A DNA stretch of 64,000 nucleotides, from positions 2,612,395 through 2,676,394 of the forward strand of contig NC_091872.1 in assembly GCF_019399895.1 (NCBI RefSeq), given 5' to 3'. The notes beneath the pieces are model-generated. The model worked only from the letters and a program-made list of their open reading frames with translations, ran no database searches and had not been told where the DNA came from. The first letter of the stretch is position 1. Every line of letters begins with the position of its first letter. Position numbers and translations under genes: made by a program. The stretch is from Cardiocondyla obscurior (lineage: Eukaryota > Arthropoda > Insecta > Hymenoptera > Formicidae). Shown in pieces: positions 1-12,443 of the stretch.

Positions 1-1198
1 AAGTGATAGTGAAAGTAATAATTTTATAGACGTTACTTTATACAATAAAGCACACCTAATCTAATCACACTTCCTAATTACATGAATATTTTTTTTAAAT
101 TAATTTGTTACGAATAAAAATCTATGAATTATTCCATAACTTTTTAAACCTATTTATCATATATTTTAACGAATACTTATTTTGAGAAATTAAATTACTT
201 GTTTAAAAAATTATTAATTTAATTTTATTATTTTTAATATTTTTATCTATTATCACAATTTAAAATTAGCAAATCAACAAAGTGTCAATGAATCTCTATT
301 AAATAACCCTTAGTTTTATAATATTACAAAATGTAATGTATTCTAATATATTTATAACAATTACATATAGAATATCTTTATTTCCGTCATAAGATTAATT
401 ATATACTTGCATTATTTCGTTACAAATATGATACTACAGTTATATATAATCACTAGTTGATAAAATATTACAGAGACCCGAATACTACAAAATATCGCTA
501 ATGCTACTTCGCGCATTCAATTATGCAACAGTCAGCGCAGTTATTACATTAATTCAGAATTTATCTTTTTTTTTTTCTTTTTTTTTCTTAATGTGCAAGA
601 AGAAAGATAATCTTTGAACTAGTGTAGTAACTACGTTGACTGCTGCGTAAACGAATGCACTCACTGTGTTGCATGTATCAACGATGGTAAATATTTACTA
701 TAAAAAACAGTGCATACATATACTGTTTTTTATAATGAAAATTATAACTTCATATATGTTAACTATCCCTGATATCACAAGGCTTATTTTGTGCAAAAAT
801 AGTAATACTTAGGTCTTTGAATCTTATAGTGCATAGCAGCCTATACATCAATAGTTATTTTTCAACAATATAACTGTATCTACGTGCACGCATATGTGTG
901 ATGTGTGATGTGTGTGTGTGGTGTGTGTGTTTGCGCGTGTGTATGCAGCGTATTAGCATTGTCATCATTACAGCATCATTCATATATACGTAAGTATTCC
1001 TTTCTAAGTAACTAAAATCGTTTTCATCTTACTAAAAAATATACTCTAATGTAGAGAAAGTTTGGCACTTTCTTTGGCAATCTGAAATGGTTTTATGTCT
1101 CCTCAGTACCTTACATGATATTTATCCCATTTTCTGAATGTTTGACACACATTTACATATAATTCTAAATATTTATTTGAAACCAATAAATTTTCAAT
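1..1198. other. AT-rich flank downstream of the TBC1D1/4 gene
   Basis: The stretch is very AT-rich, with many short homopolymers and no open frame that resembles a protein. It lies 3' of the minus-strand Rab-GAP gene and could hold part of its 3' untranslated region, since several TTTATT hexamers (AATAAA on the minus strand) occur. No exact polyadenylation site can be chosen from sequence alone. Confidence 0.5.
889..945. repeat. Imperfect TG/GTGTGT microsatellite
   Basis: A run of TG dinucleotides broken by ATGTG and GCGCG units. It is simple-sequence DNA with no gene attached. Confidence 0.7.
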
Positions 1199-1201
1199 GT
1201 A

Positions 1202-1446
1202 CACTCGTCAGAAATGGCATTCGTGGTGCTACGACGGCGGCTAGCGTACGTGATCTTGGCGTGATGTGCGTCGAATTTCACACGAAGCGCGCGCGTAGAT
1301 GTGTTACGGAGCACCGGTCACTGAGGACTGAGGGAGAACGCGGCCTACTACACCTCCCCGCGCTCGGCGGTCGACTGAGGGGGAAGTCACGTACGCCAGC
1401 CGCCGTCGCCGCTCGTCGCAGCAAATGCCATATCTGCTTTTCAGTG
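1202..1446. mobile_element. MITE-like inverted-repeat element, copy 1
   Basis: About 245 bp with long terminal inverted repeats of roughly 50 bp. The left arm contains AGAAATGGCATTCG, then CGGCGGCTAGCGTACGTGA. The right arm, read in reverse, contains AGATATGGCATTTGC, then CGGCGGCTGGCGTACGTGA. Both ends begin CACT when read inward, and both are flanked by TA (1200-1201 and 1447-1448), which fits a TA target-site duplication of the Tc1/mariner type. No transposase is encoded; the 111-codon frame crossing the element is a by-product of its GC content. A related copy lies at 16455-16675. The superfamily is inferred only from the TA and the CACT ends. Confidence 0.7.
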
Positions 1447-1748
1447 TATGTACATCTTTACGCAAGATTTTAAAGTACAATGTTGAATATTCTTTCAGTA
1501 TATTTTATTTTTATACATTATAACGTATTACCAAACATCAGATCGAAATACAAAATAAAATAAAATTTTTCTTTCTTCAGAAATAGATTAATTTTGTAAC
1601 TTGTCCGTTCGAAAACACGGAAATAAATAATTAAATATGAAGACGCAACTTTTAATTTAAGATATCACCAATATCGTTTTAAATATATACTTTTTATAAA
1701 AATTCTTTTCGATAAGATACTTTTCGAAGATGTATTTGAAAGTAACTG

Positions 1749-3291
1749 TTATCTGTTTAAAGAATCAGAGTTTTGTTCGAGCTTTTGTTTGTTATTACTA
1801 TCTTCATGAGAACTCTGACTAGATTTCACAGGTTTGATGGACTTTAGTTTCGTGGTTCCGCTAAATCGGAAATTCACATCGCTACAAGTATCGAGTGGAT
1901 GTATGGTTCCCGTTAAATTTGTTAACGAATCATTGCTCGTAACTTCGAGTTTGCTAGTGGGGACCTTTTTTATCGAACCTAATTCATATGCTGACTTCGA
2001 AGATTTTAACTTGAATTTCAGTGGTAATGATATTGATTTTTCTAAATTAGTGGATGGAACTTTTAAATTATTATCGTTTTGTGGAATTGGATTATTTGCT
2101 AGATTCATAGTATCGGTAATTTGAATATCAATATTGACTGTCTTAGGATCATTCTCATCATTGTTACCTCTGACCACTTGTTCTGAATATTCGTTTCTAA
2201 GAGCTGCTAACTGCGCGCGTTGCTTCTGTATATGATTGTGCGAATTTGAAAAGAATGAAGAAACTTTCTCTAATTTCGTTGCTAAATTAGGTTGGCTCAA
2301 AGTTGACTTCAAAGGAAACGGCGTGTCCATGCTATTATTTCTTAACAGATTTTGAGATTCTCTTCCAGTTGAATTACTTTTTATCATTCCATGTTTATTA
2401 TCTTCGATAACTTTTAAAGGATATGATTTAGTACCGGCATTTCGTCGTTTCTCAACCATACTTAACTGTGCAATTATCCTACGAACTTCGCCCGGAATTT
2501 CGATATCGGCACGTGTATCCGCTAATTGCTGAATGAACGCGCCCAACGTAGCCACTGTTACTTCCAGGCTACGATTTTGAGATTCAAATTTGTGGATAGT
2601 CCCTTGTTGCATTGAACGCGCCATTTCGAGTCTGTGCAAGTTGTTCATAGTAATCTGTAACATAAATTTAATGTTATAATGATAAACTGTAGAGAAAAAA
2701 AATTCTTTTTAACAGTATAGTAATATCATACAAATATTATTTAATAGCTAAATAAATGTGCAATTTAATTATTGTTACTTCAAAACTACATTTCTATACT
2801 GATATTTAATAAACGTTTTTCGTTCTTTAGTGTATAATATATGGAGGTAAAAATCTTTGGAGAGTGCGTAATGTTGCGGGAGTGAAGCCAAAAGGGCAAA
2901 GAGAATAAAGTCTAGTTACAGAAATGAACAATTAAGATGACCAGCGGGCAATTTCTCCTTACTTCTCTGGTTTCATACGCTTCGCCCTTAAGTACAATTT
3001 ACGCTTCCTCCTGAGATTCTTACCTCCATGATATAATATATATTTCATAAATATTTCTCGAATTACCTCAAGTTGTTCGTTAAGTTGTGCAACTTCTTGC
3101 GTTAGTTGTTTATTCCTTAATTTAAACTTCTCTAAATTTTCCATTTGTGGCTTCACCGATAACATTTCTTCTTGAAGCACCTGATATTCCACTCTATATT
3201 CATTCAGTTGTTTTGAGATCTCCAAATCAGGATAAAATACGCGTTTCATTATACGATCTAAGCTTTGTTTATTTATCGCTGGCACACGTGT
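1749..3291 (-). CDS. plx: TBC1D1/4 C-terminal coiled coil and tail (last two exons)
   Basis: Exon 3291-3067 (75 codons) opens TRVPAINKQSLDRIMKRVF and leads into the family's KQL-Y-VEYQVLQEE segment, followed by a heptad-rich coiled coil. The donor chosen is GAG|GTAATT at 3067, because it is phase 0 and continues the helix into ITMNNLHRLEMARS. A stronger-looking GTAAG donor about 48 nt further on (about 3020) would shift the frame. The last exon, 2654-1749, gives 301 codons plus TAA. Its first 75 residues are helical and include the pattern EIPGEVRRIIAQLS. The rest is Ser/Asn/Lys-rich and probably disordered. Coiled coils of this family mediate dimerisation. Confidence 0.88.
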
Positions 3292-6200
3292 CTAAAATTA
3301 AAAATTGAAACAGTAATAATATTAATGCACAAATTAGTTTTGTAATTTTTACAATTAATAAAGTTCAAATATCATTAACTTTACCTTGAGGTATTCCATA
3401 ATTTCTTCAAAGCTGTCGCAACATAATAATTGATCTTGATGTTCTTCTAATAATGCGACCGATACACGGAAAAGAACTTCGGAACTTTCCAAAAAAAGCA
3501 AATCTATGTAAAAATAAATTTGATTATACAATGTATAAAGTAAATATATATATGTATATATATATAAATGGTAAATGTATAGAAAACGGGTCTAGGTATA
3601 GTCTATACATTTACCATATAAATTATTAAATATATGTACATATTTAAATGTAGGAATATATATCTTACCAAAAACTCTAGTTACAAAACCTAAAGGAAAT
3701 TGACTGGAAAACAGTGTCAATAACCACGGAGCGGCATACAAAGTAGGTGAAACTTCATGTTTATCAAAATGATTATAAATAGCTGGTAAACGATCGTGTA
3801 ATAATCTAGAAAGTTGATATAAGTGTAACTGTAGTGCTGCCATATCTGGCAAATATAATTTTCTAAGTCCTCGACGAAACATTAGATGCCGTAATAAGAA
3901 AAAAGCTTGATCTTCTGCCATCTAAAAATAAGAAAGTTACGAAATAATATATTACATAAAAAATTGTAAAATACAGTGAATTACGTAAAGATTACAAAAC
4001 TGTGAAATTATTGAATAATTTCTTGAATAAGTTATTGGAAAGAGTAACGTAAAATTACACTCACATGCAACAGAAGTACTCCGGCGACAAAACTGAGGCC
4101 TTGACAATAACCAACTTCGTGATCTAGTAAGGAGTAGGCCTTCAATAAATTGAAGAGTGCTAATTGACCAGGTCCCAAAGGTGAACTAAAATACGGATGG
4201 CTTGGGAAAGTTCTTCCCAAATCAATAAGGATAGCATGCTGTTGAGATGTGAGTTGTTTCAGGAGAAATTCATAAGGTGTGTTATAATTTGGAAAATCTT
4301 GAGTGTCTATAGGTGGTTGTTTCAAGCAGAATTGCTCGGCTAGAAATTGCCAAACCTCACCTCTTTTTCCTTTTGGCACACCTATATTTAAACAAATTTA
4401 TTATATTATTATATAGGGAAATTAAAATTAAAAATAATCAAATTTTAGAAATATCGTGTACAGCTTCGCTAAAATATATATTTATTTCCTCTTACCTTGC
4501 TTAATAGCATGTAAAAGCATTTGATTATCACATTTAGTAGAGACTCGCGATTCCTTGCTAACAAGAAGATCCCAAACTTCTATCACTTCACGCGCGCAAC
4601 TACTAAGCTCGTCGTATTCGAGTTTGATCCTTTTTACTGTCGCCTCCTCTTGACGTTCTGATTTTAAAAAATTTAGACAACGTAAATAATATGTTATAAA
4701 TATTTAGAAGCTTGAGTGTATCTTTATATATAAAAATTTACCTCTGAGCTTTGCATTTTCTTTTTCCATTCTTATAAGTATTAACTGTTGGTTGATCGCT
4801 TTCTTCCACAAATCTCGCAATTCTTGCTTTGATCTACGTTTAACAGGTGTTTCAAAATTTTTGAGAATATTGATTTTTTCAATTTCTGTAACGTTGTGAT
4901 CTTTATTCGGCGTTACAACCCTATTTAGTATCGTTTGCCGCCATGAACTATTGGATTGTACTGTGTTACTCCCATCAGCTTCCGTGGGAGACGTTTTCGG
5001 TGAATTACCAACTTTTAAAAAGCTGTAAAATATATATATATATAACGCGTTAAAACAAATATTAAAAAAAAATGTTTAATGTAATAAAATTATACTAACA
5101 TATCCATCATGGAACTCTTTGGTCCATTATTTACAATTATTTGTTGTTCAGGTGACACACGCAATGATCTCGGTCTACTAGATTCCGGTGAAATGTCTAA
5201 TATAGACGATTGTCGTGAATTATCTGGGCTCTGACTGCCATTCTTTTGTATACCCGTATTTATATGATTCGTGTCTCTGAATTGTGGACCTAGGCCAAAA
5301 TCATCACGCGAACCTTTTCTCTTCATGAGATTGTCGAAACTATTCGTAAGAGAACGTTTGGCTTTCATAAATATCGTACTACCAACACCAACGCTTAAAT
5401 ATTGATTGAGAAATTCACTCCTGCAATATAAATTCTTGTGTCAGAATATTTTATACGCAAAATATATTTTGATACCATCATAATATTTATCCTTGTATAC
5501 ATATATTCAGTTTATGAGGCACTACCTATTCTCAGCCGTATCATGTACATGTCTAGCTTGTTTTGATTCGCAATGAGCACGCAATAGTCTCATTAAGAAT
5601 TGATTTTGCTCTCGTAAACTTGAGGAACTTGCACCAATGCTACCCGCAGCCTCGGCGCCTTTATACTTGTTTACGACAATTTCTTGTTCGTCCTCCGGCA
5701 ATAATTCCATACGGGAAAAAATAATATTTTGCACTCTTCTATCATTTTGTCCTAGAAATGATATAATATGTGTGTAAAATTGAGTGAATTATTACATATT
5801 AATTTAAATTAAAATATAAATGCTTTACCTTCAATTTCTTGGCATAATTTATTATACCAATACATAGGACAATGATCGCAAGAAAATACAGGATACTTTT
5901 CTTTTCTCACAACGTCACAAGTGGTAAGAAAAGCTTGACTAATTGCTACAAAAAAGAAATAGAAATTGTCATTAGTATAATAGCGGATAAGTCTAACAAA
6001 AACAATAATGCTTGAGTCTTACTGTGTCATAGTTAAACTAAAAAATCTTGCCTGCAACAAGGTCATCCGCGACTGATCCGGACTGACATTTGAAGACATA
6101 TCCAATGAAGTATTCTGATTCTTTGCAAATAAATCCAAAGTGCTCGGGATTTTTCACACCTTGTGCACAACTGGCTATATCTTTTAATTGTTTGTGTAAA

Positions 6201-9200
6201 AGGATCTGCTTTCTGTCGGGGCTAATTAATCTCAGATCAAATCGTCCAACCTAGAAAATATCAAGTTTTATATTATTATAAGTAAGTCTAAAAGAAAAAA
6301 ATTTCTCTTAGCTTTTTCGTATAAAAAAATTTCTACCTGAAAAACCATAGTACGATTATGATCATCGTTTCCTTTGATACCAGAATCTCTTCTACTTAAA
6401 ACACTACCAGTAGATGATGCACGATTTCGCATAATTTCAGGTACAGTGATATTGGAATTGGCGGAAGATTCGGATGTCCGATTTCCATTGTGACCATCAT
6501 TTTCCGTGGAGTTGGCGGTTGTTCTTGGAAAAGTCTCCACGGACCCGCTTAAAACTGGCGGTACTCCAAGCGGATTCGCGCTTGGAATTATACTGTTTCC
6601 CGACACGTTCTCGACACTGCCCGATTCACTGGCGGTAGATTCCTAAAAATATTACGGTAAATTCCTTTTCTTAAGTAAATATTAAATTACCTGTTTGCTT
6701 ATAACAAACATATAGCTGCAAATATATGCGGAGAGAATAAATAAAAAATATTTTCCATCTATCCATCATAAAGAAATTATGAGTGATAAAATCTTTTGAT
6801 TTAACACTTTTAAGCGGAATTATTTGATAACTGAAAAGGTAATCTTACTGTACTATTTCTTCTATTAATGGAAGACATCAAAGCTTGACGTTTTAACCGT
6901 TGGCAATCTGATAGAAGATTGCTCGTTGAAGATCTCGATTTTTCAAGTCCATGTACGCGAAACTTTATCAGAGCGTCGTCAATGAATGATTCCGGTACTT
7001 TTGGATGTGATACTTTGATTTTACCAATGTAGAATACCTAAAATCCAAAAATACAAAAGAATAATAAAATCCATAAAACATCAATAAAGTTTCACAGGTA
7101 AATCTTTTTCTTTTTTTTTTTTTTAATTTAGTTTTAATTTCAAGAATACCTCTATGTATACATTAATTGTACTGTTACACATTAAAAGAGAATAAATAAG
7201 AAAGGAACAATTACTTCAAAGAACTGAGAAGAACTCGGAGATATATCGGCACCTATAGATGTCAAGCTAGCCGCGCTGCTCTGCGACCGCTGAGGCAAGT
7301 CCTTATCTCTCTCCATTCGTTGGGCTGCCGAATGTTCCTTCATGTCTTTCAAGGATTCCTTATAAATCTGCAAAAGAAACGAAAAGGTAAAATTAATTTT
7401 TATTTTAATTGACATTTGTATATTCATCTTTTCGACGACGCATATCGCATTAATGATATTTATAGTTATATTAATAATAATTAAAAATTTTTTAGTCTTG
7501 TTCATGTTTTTCGTTACTATACTACGTTAGAATTACTTGAGATAATAAAACGTAAATTATTTTACGTCTACATAGTTTTTATCCATTATAATACTAATGG
7601 AAATTCTCAACAAAAAAAAAAAAAAAATAAGAAACAAGTAGCCATAACTCGTTGAAGTGAAATATTTCTTGCGCGAGAAGAATACCCGATCTAGAAATAA
7701 TCCGAGATATAAAACGTTACGACGACCATTGATATACTAAAGGGATTTCGCAAGGAAACGTGCATCAAACGTGGCCGATGGCCGTGGATAGAAATAACTT
7801 ATTTCAGCAGCACTCGTGGACTGCATGGCTCTCATCCTCAGTGTTTGTTTCAAAAAGAGCTCTTTCTCTTTCCTTCAAATTTCTTCCCACGTTCCACATC
7901 TGCTGCTCATCGTCTTTGTCACTTTGGACTTGATCCGTAAGTATACTTTTAATTCAACTTAAAAATGTTTTATAATAACAATCTCGGTCTCTAATAACGT
8001 GCCTGCGCACCATGTGTTCCTTTATTTAATAAGCTAATTATATATTTAAAAAACTGTCGGAAATATTTTACCAAATACTGGAAAAGCTTGCTTGTTTAGT
8101 GACATAAAAAGAAGATAGTTAATAGAGGGGCTTCTCGGATCCAATTAAGGCATGTGCTTTGTTATATTCCCTCCTGTACTCTCGCAAAGTTGTCCGGTAT
8201 CGAATGGCGTATCGGCCCTTCGAAGAATTTATTTATTAACTTTTTATTACGGTGGACATCACACGTACATCATTAGAGACTTTCCGATAAATATAGAGAA
8301 CGTAAAATAATTCATCATCGAAATAAAAATAGAGCGAGAAAGAGAGAGAGAGAGGAAAAAATAGGTTTAAAAATATAAATATAGTCGATACGATATCATT
8401 TATAGATATTTATAGATGTCCATGTTCGGATGCTACATATTATATTACGTATTATTTATTGGAACTATTTTTGCCAGATTTTGCAATATCTACATAAATA
8501 AAAAAAGGCATTTATCAAACATCGTGCTTGCTTTTTTTTTTTTTTTTTTTTTCTAAATAAGAGCAATTCGCCGGACGATGAAAATAGACGTTTGAACTAT
8601 TCTACCGATGCTATTTTCTTCTGGCACTTGGCACTTTGCGTGCGTGGAGAACTCATACATTCGACTTTGTCTCTCGATCCCAATTGATCAAATTAATTTT
8701 GTTGCCGTACGTCATCCGATGATCCACGAATCGATGCCATGAGCGTGGCGATTAGATTCACGTGCAAGAGTAAACTTAATGCGTGCGTGAAGCTAAGTTT
8801 CGTTTCAATTGAAACGATCGCGGGGATAGCTCAACTATCCGTTTACTATATATATTTTTGTTCAAGGATGAGCGTAATGCAAATTACACTAAATTGCGAG
8901 AGAAAAATTTGTATTTTTCTTTATCGCTCACATGATACGACTTTTGATTAAGCAAGAACTTTGATCAGATAAAATGATAATAATGCGTTTTAATTCTGCT
9001 TAATTTCTCGCTAAAATTATTGAGCAAATCCTTAATCAGTAGCGATATGACATTAATCCAACGTTACTAACAATAATGCGAAATTGTTCTTTATACCAAT
9101 TCTAATTTCAATATTAATTTACTGCAAAGTAACAATTCAAATTATTTTCTAAACATTCACGTCAAACGTGCACAAGCTTTAACGTTAACGCTCCCAGTAA

Positions 9201-12200
9201 TTAAAAAGGGATTAAAGAAAAAGAAAAAAAAAATTCTATTCGCATTTTACAATGCACATGAAATGTTATAAGGGTGTGTCAAGGTGTGTGCAGTTAGAAA
9301 GGATGCATGTGCAATAAATTAAACGGTCTAAGCCAATATTAAAGAGATAACTTAAAAAAAAAAAAAAAAAAAACACCTATATCTTTCAATTGAATTGCGT
9401 CATATTTGTAGACATCACGATGCACACGTGTTTTATTAAGTAAAAAGAATTATATAAATTATTAAGGTCAAATTGTTACATCTATCCGTTTAACAGATTT
9501 CGATTTAATATAAATTTCCGAGTATATTACGCAAGTGTGACTTCATATACACGTACAAAATTGCTCTTGTACAGAGCAGCGGAGATAAAAAGTATCCGCG
9601 GAACGTGTAATTACGCTGTAACGCTTTATAAAAGCGTTACGCGATTCACATTTTATCGTGACGGACATCTACCATCTAATACACCGCGAACAACGTTAGT
9701 TTCGCATTCGAAGAGTTCCTACGTTTCTACGACAGTTGTGATGTATAACAGAAGGGTCAAAACGCGAAGGAACTAATTTATTCCCGGCGCGAATCTCCTC
9801 GGCACATGTCGAGACGTAGGAAAGAATCATCATTGTCTTTCTTTCTCCTGCGAACGACCTCGCGCTGAATGAGTATAATGCCTCATTAGCAGTCGCACTG
9901 AAAGCACGATGATTATGTAAATGTACACATGAGAAGAATAACAACGTATCAATTACTAATAATTAGCGATAATAGGATACCTGTGTCGCTTTCGATCGAC
10001 CTTTGCTATGCCACCGTTAAAACGGGATCTACCGAAAATGTAAAATTTTATATCGCGCTAATCAGTGACAAATTAATAATTATCGGGTACGTTTTTATAT
10101 TACGTTACGCAAGGTTGTCTTGATAAATAAATTTCGACAATTATTATAGTGAAACAATTTCGTTCCTTCAGTTGTTTCTCGCGGAATAAATAATGAGACG
10201 AGATATAAGATAGTAATCGAGATACCTGGGTACGTTCGAGTGTCGGTAATGTTAGGCAAAACGTTTAATTAATAATAGCAATGAGTTTCTGGAAAAATCA
10301 TGCGGCACGTATCAAGAACTATTGCCGATATAAACACCTCAATTAATCGATTATCGGATCAATTATCGGCTTTTATCGCCGGATCATCTCGCTCGCGATT
10401 ATTATCGCGTTCCCAAGTAGCACGCACGACGATTTAGATTATTCTCATGAATGCGATTACGTGGATAGCGCACCTTCAGTTGCTCCCAATAAATGATACA
10501 CGTGAAGTTAATGCGAGTTTCTGGTCTAACAGGGTGGCATAATTGCTACTACCAGGTGCCACCAGTCATCGATATGCGCGTCTGCTCGTTAAACGTGGGA
10601 GAGCGTATCCGAAACATCGCAAGGAATACGGTCGGGTTAAGAGCTTTCCACGTTACAATTAAATCCGATGTAAAGCCCGTGTCGAGAGAATCCACTGCCA
10701 AGTTAGAGCGGATTTTGCGGAACTCGCATGCACGTGTGGTGCACCATATGTTTGCGTATGCGATTCTGTTGCCAATTTTCGTGATTACGTGTCTACGTAA
10801 AATTATCTCAGTGTTACCAGAACCTCGGCCAGAGTTAGTGGGACTTCGACCCAGACTTTGGCCAGACCTTCCGAGAATCTCGCTTACGAATAAAATGGAA
10901 ACGCTGCACGAGCGGCTTGACCATTTTTTTTTTTTTTTTCCCTCCCATGCGTGTATTCGCTCCGTTAAATCTCGCGGTGAGCATGCAAACACATCGAGGA
11001 ATCCGGCAATTCGGGCAGGAATGTCTACGGTAGAAATCCTCGTGAGCTTCTTACGAGGGAATCGGAACACGGTCAGTCAACGGTTGCTGGCAACCCGACT
11101 TCGGATTTTACGTCGCTTGTTCGCCGATGTAAATTTAGACCGCTGTACGCTCGGACTCGCAAAAATATGCCTTCCCGCGGAAGGAAGGAAAGAAAAGAGG
11201 CACCGGATATAATTGATCCAGAAATAAGAATTATAAATAATTTTTCGAACAGATTTAAAAGACTTACTAAAACAAATCTTGAATTTTCCTTGCACTTGAA
11301 AATAGAAGTTTGCGGGGTTTGTAGTTGTTAAAAAAAAAAAAAGAAAAAAAAAAGAAAAGAAAAATAGTATGCACGTTTCGGTCTGTGATATTATTACCTC
11401 CGCATTTTTTTTTAAATTGCTGTGTGTTGAGATTTAAAAAAATGCAGCGAGCGACGTAAAATGAACTGAGAAAAGAGGATGGGCTTTCAGTGCCACTCGA
11501 AAATAACGATAAACGGCAAGGACAAAGCGGTGGAGTGTTCAATAATGATCATCGGCAGGTTTCCTGATAAGAAATTTAGGTGATGAATATACAATGAAGA
11601 GAAAATTAATAACGCCGTCATTCGTCGACGTATCGGAGCGACACGTTCCACCCGGTAGCATCGGGTTAGCTTTAATTAACCCTTTGCCGCGCATGTCGTC
11701 AGCAATTACTGCGAAATTCCTTGGCATCCTGAACGAAGGATAAGCAAACAAAATTTTCCACGTAATAGCGAAATATTTTTATGTACACGTTATACATTGC
11801 ATGCGACGTTCAACCAATTTAAAGAAAAAAAAAAAAAAAAAAAAAAAAAATTCTCCAAGTGTGAAACCATACGTGTTAGAATTATTATCCTTTAAAATTA
11901 TGACACATGATATTGATTGCACTCTCTCAAACGTTTTATGATGAAAGAACAAAGAAAAGATTGAAGGAAATCGTTTACTTTGTCTACGAGTAACTCAGAA
12001 GTAGAAAATTAAATTACGTAAATGACTTCGGCGGTTATGTACAACCGAATAATTCGTCGGGGCGTATATTATAGTTTTACTGAAACTGTCAATGAGAAGT
12101 GAAGAGACACGCTATGGCATTACCTATCACAGGTGCGCTTACGTAATTACGAAATTTACGTAACTCTGAAATACCGAGAATCGTATCGAATGTGATTTAA

Positions 12201-12392
12201 ACGTAGGCTTTGGAAAAAAAAAAAAAACACGAAACTGATTCATTGTTACTGTCAATGAATAATGTGCACACGTACTTGCGCGTTTGACGAAGGGTGATCT
12301 TCCGATGCGTTCATCAAGGGCCCTTTAGCAACTTTACCGCCATCGCTGTAAGACTTGTAGGGACTGGTAGCTGATATCGGGACCGTTATCAT
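1749..12392 (-). CDS. plx: TBC1 domain family member 1/4 (AS160-like Rab GTPase-activating protein, pollux)
   Basis: Fifteen exons join in frame: 12392-12276, 7367-7215, 7037-6849, 6642-6337, 6250-6052, 5945-5829, 5751-5526, 5420-5100, 5022-4742, 4657-4496, 4381-4065, 3921-3669, 3503-3385, 3291-3067 and 2654-1749. The product is about 1296 aa, close to human TBC1D4 (about 1300). Order: split PTB domain (about 88-350), Ser-rich linker, conserved pre-TBC helix region (about 600-690), TBC domain (about 691-920), coiled coil (about 921-1070) and a low-complexity Ser/Asn/Lys tail. The family accelerates GTP hydrolysis by Rab proteins on transport vesicles, and in mammals it controls GLUT4 traffic under Akt/AMPK. 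The vertebrate N-terminal PTB is absent from this model. The start is the least certain part; all later junctions keep phase and match the family. Confidence 0.93.
3385..4381 (-). CDS. plx: TBC (Rab-GAP) domain exons
   Basis: Exons 4381-4065, 3921-3669 and 3503-3385 encode the TBC domain, about residues 691-920. It opens with GVPKGKRGEVWQFLAEQF. The arginine finger is in ILIDLGRTFP (Arg about 747) and the glutamine finger in EVGYCQGLSF (Gln about 784), so both catalytic residues of the dual-finger mechanism are present. Later landmarks are SLYAAPW-like TLYAAPWLLTLF and SQFPLGFVTRVF. Splice phases are 1 into the domain, 0 after LLLH, and 1 inside RVF(D). Identity to mammalian TBC1D1/TBC1D4 is visibly very high across this block, which is what makes the gene call firm. 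Confidence 0.96.
4496..5751 (-). CDS. plx: TBC1D1/4 central linker exons
   Basis: Four exons: 5751-5526, 5420-5100, 5022-4742 and 4657-4496. The first two carry NRRVQN-type and KAKRSLTNSFDNL segments that align with the linker after the PTB domain in the family, and a Ser/Pro-rich stretch. Basic residues precede serines (KRKGS, RSLRVS), which are plausible basophilic-kinase sites where Akt/AMPK sites lie in TBC1D4; this is inferred from position and pattern only. The third exon has the conserved ELRDLWKKAINQQ motif. The fourth runs from RQEEATVKRIKLEYDELS to HAIKQ just before the TBC domain. All four junctions preserve phase. Confidence 0.9.
5829..7367 (-). CDS. plx: TBC1D1/4 PTB (PID) domain exons
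   Basis: Exons 7367-7215, 7037-6849, 6642-6337, 6250-6052 and 5945-5829. The domain begins QFFE|VFYIGKIKVSHPKVPES with FIDDALIKF, the first strand and helix of the PTB fold. About 130 residues of Ser/Thr/Asn-rich insert follow, then NRTMVFQVGRFDLRLISPD, HFGFICKESEYFIGYVFKCQ and the closing helix ending in ISQAF. This corresponds to the second PTB domain of vertebrate TBC1D1/4. The last part continues into a CDHC-PMYWYNKLCQEIEG segment, also conserved. PTB domains bind NPxY-like peptides or phosphoinositides. Confidence 0.92.
5946..6051 (-). other. plx: GC-AG intron of the TBC1D1/4 gene
   Basis: On the minus strand the exon ends CTTGTTGCAG and the intron begins GCAAGA. The next exon begins CAATTAGTCAAG after TTTTTTGTAG. 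Only this junction keeps the protein VAAISQAF in frame, and no GT donor nearby does so. The extended AG|GCAAG context is the usual one for functional GC-AG introns. Confidence 0.85.
7368..12275 (-). other. plx: Large intron 1 of the TBC1D1/4 gene
   Basis: About 4.9 kb between the putative first coding exon and the exon starting IYKESLKDMKEH. It contains poly-A/T tracts and a GA microsatellite (about 8337-8356). A 49-codon minus-strand open stretch at 7807-7953 looks compositionally protein-like but has no clear splice sites. Overlapping long open frames at 10493-11212 (plus) and 10549-11070 (minus) are not recognisable and are crossed by a 17-T run. Confidence 0.6.
12276..12392 (-). CDS. plx: Putative first coding exon of TBC1D1/4
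   Basis: Reads MITVPISATSPYKSYSDGG and continues for 39 codons to SSNAQ, with donor CAA|GTACGT in phase 0. That fits the next exon (IYKESLK). The frame stays open upstream for 17 codons (RSRITPRRLLRKGSEVE) to a TAG at 12444-12446, and that TAG could instead be a 3' splice site (GACTAG|CGTAGC at 12443). So either translation starts at 12392, or this is an internal exon and an earlier promoter exists. Recognised from codon pattern and phase, not from homology. Confidence 0.6.
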
Positions 12393-12443
12393 CTCGACTT
12401 CTGATCCTTTACGCAATAACCTTCTCGGCGTTATTCTGCTACG

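Noticed and set aside
10493..11212. Overlapping long open frames (239 codons plus strand, 173 codons minus strand)
   Set aside because: Both cross a 17-nt T run, show no domain or transposase features, and lie in GC-richer DNA where stop codons are rare. Neither has splice or promoter context, so chance is the simpler reading.
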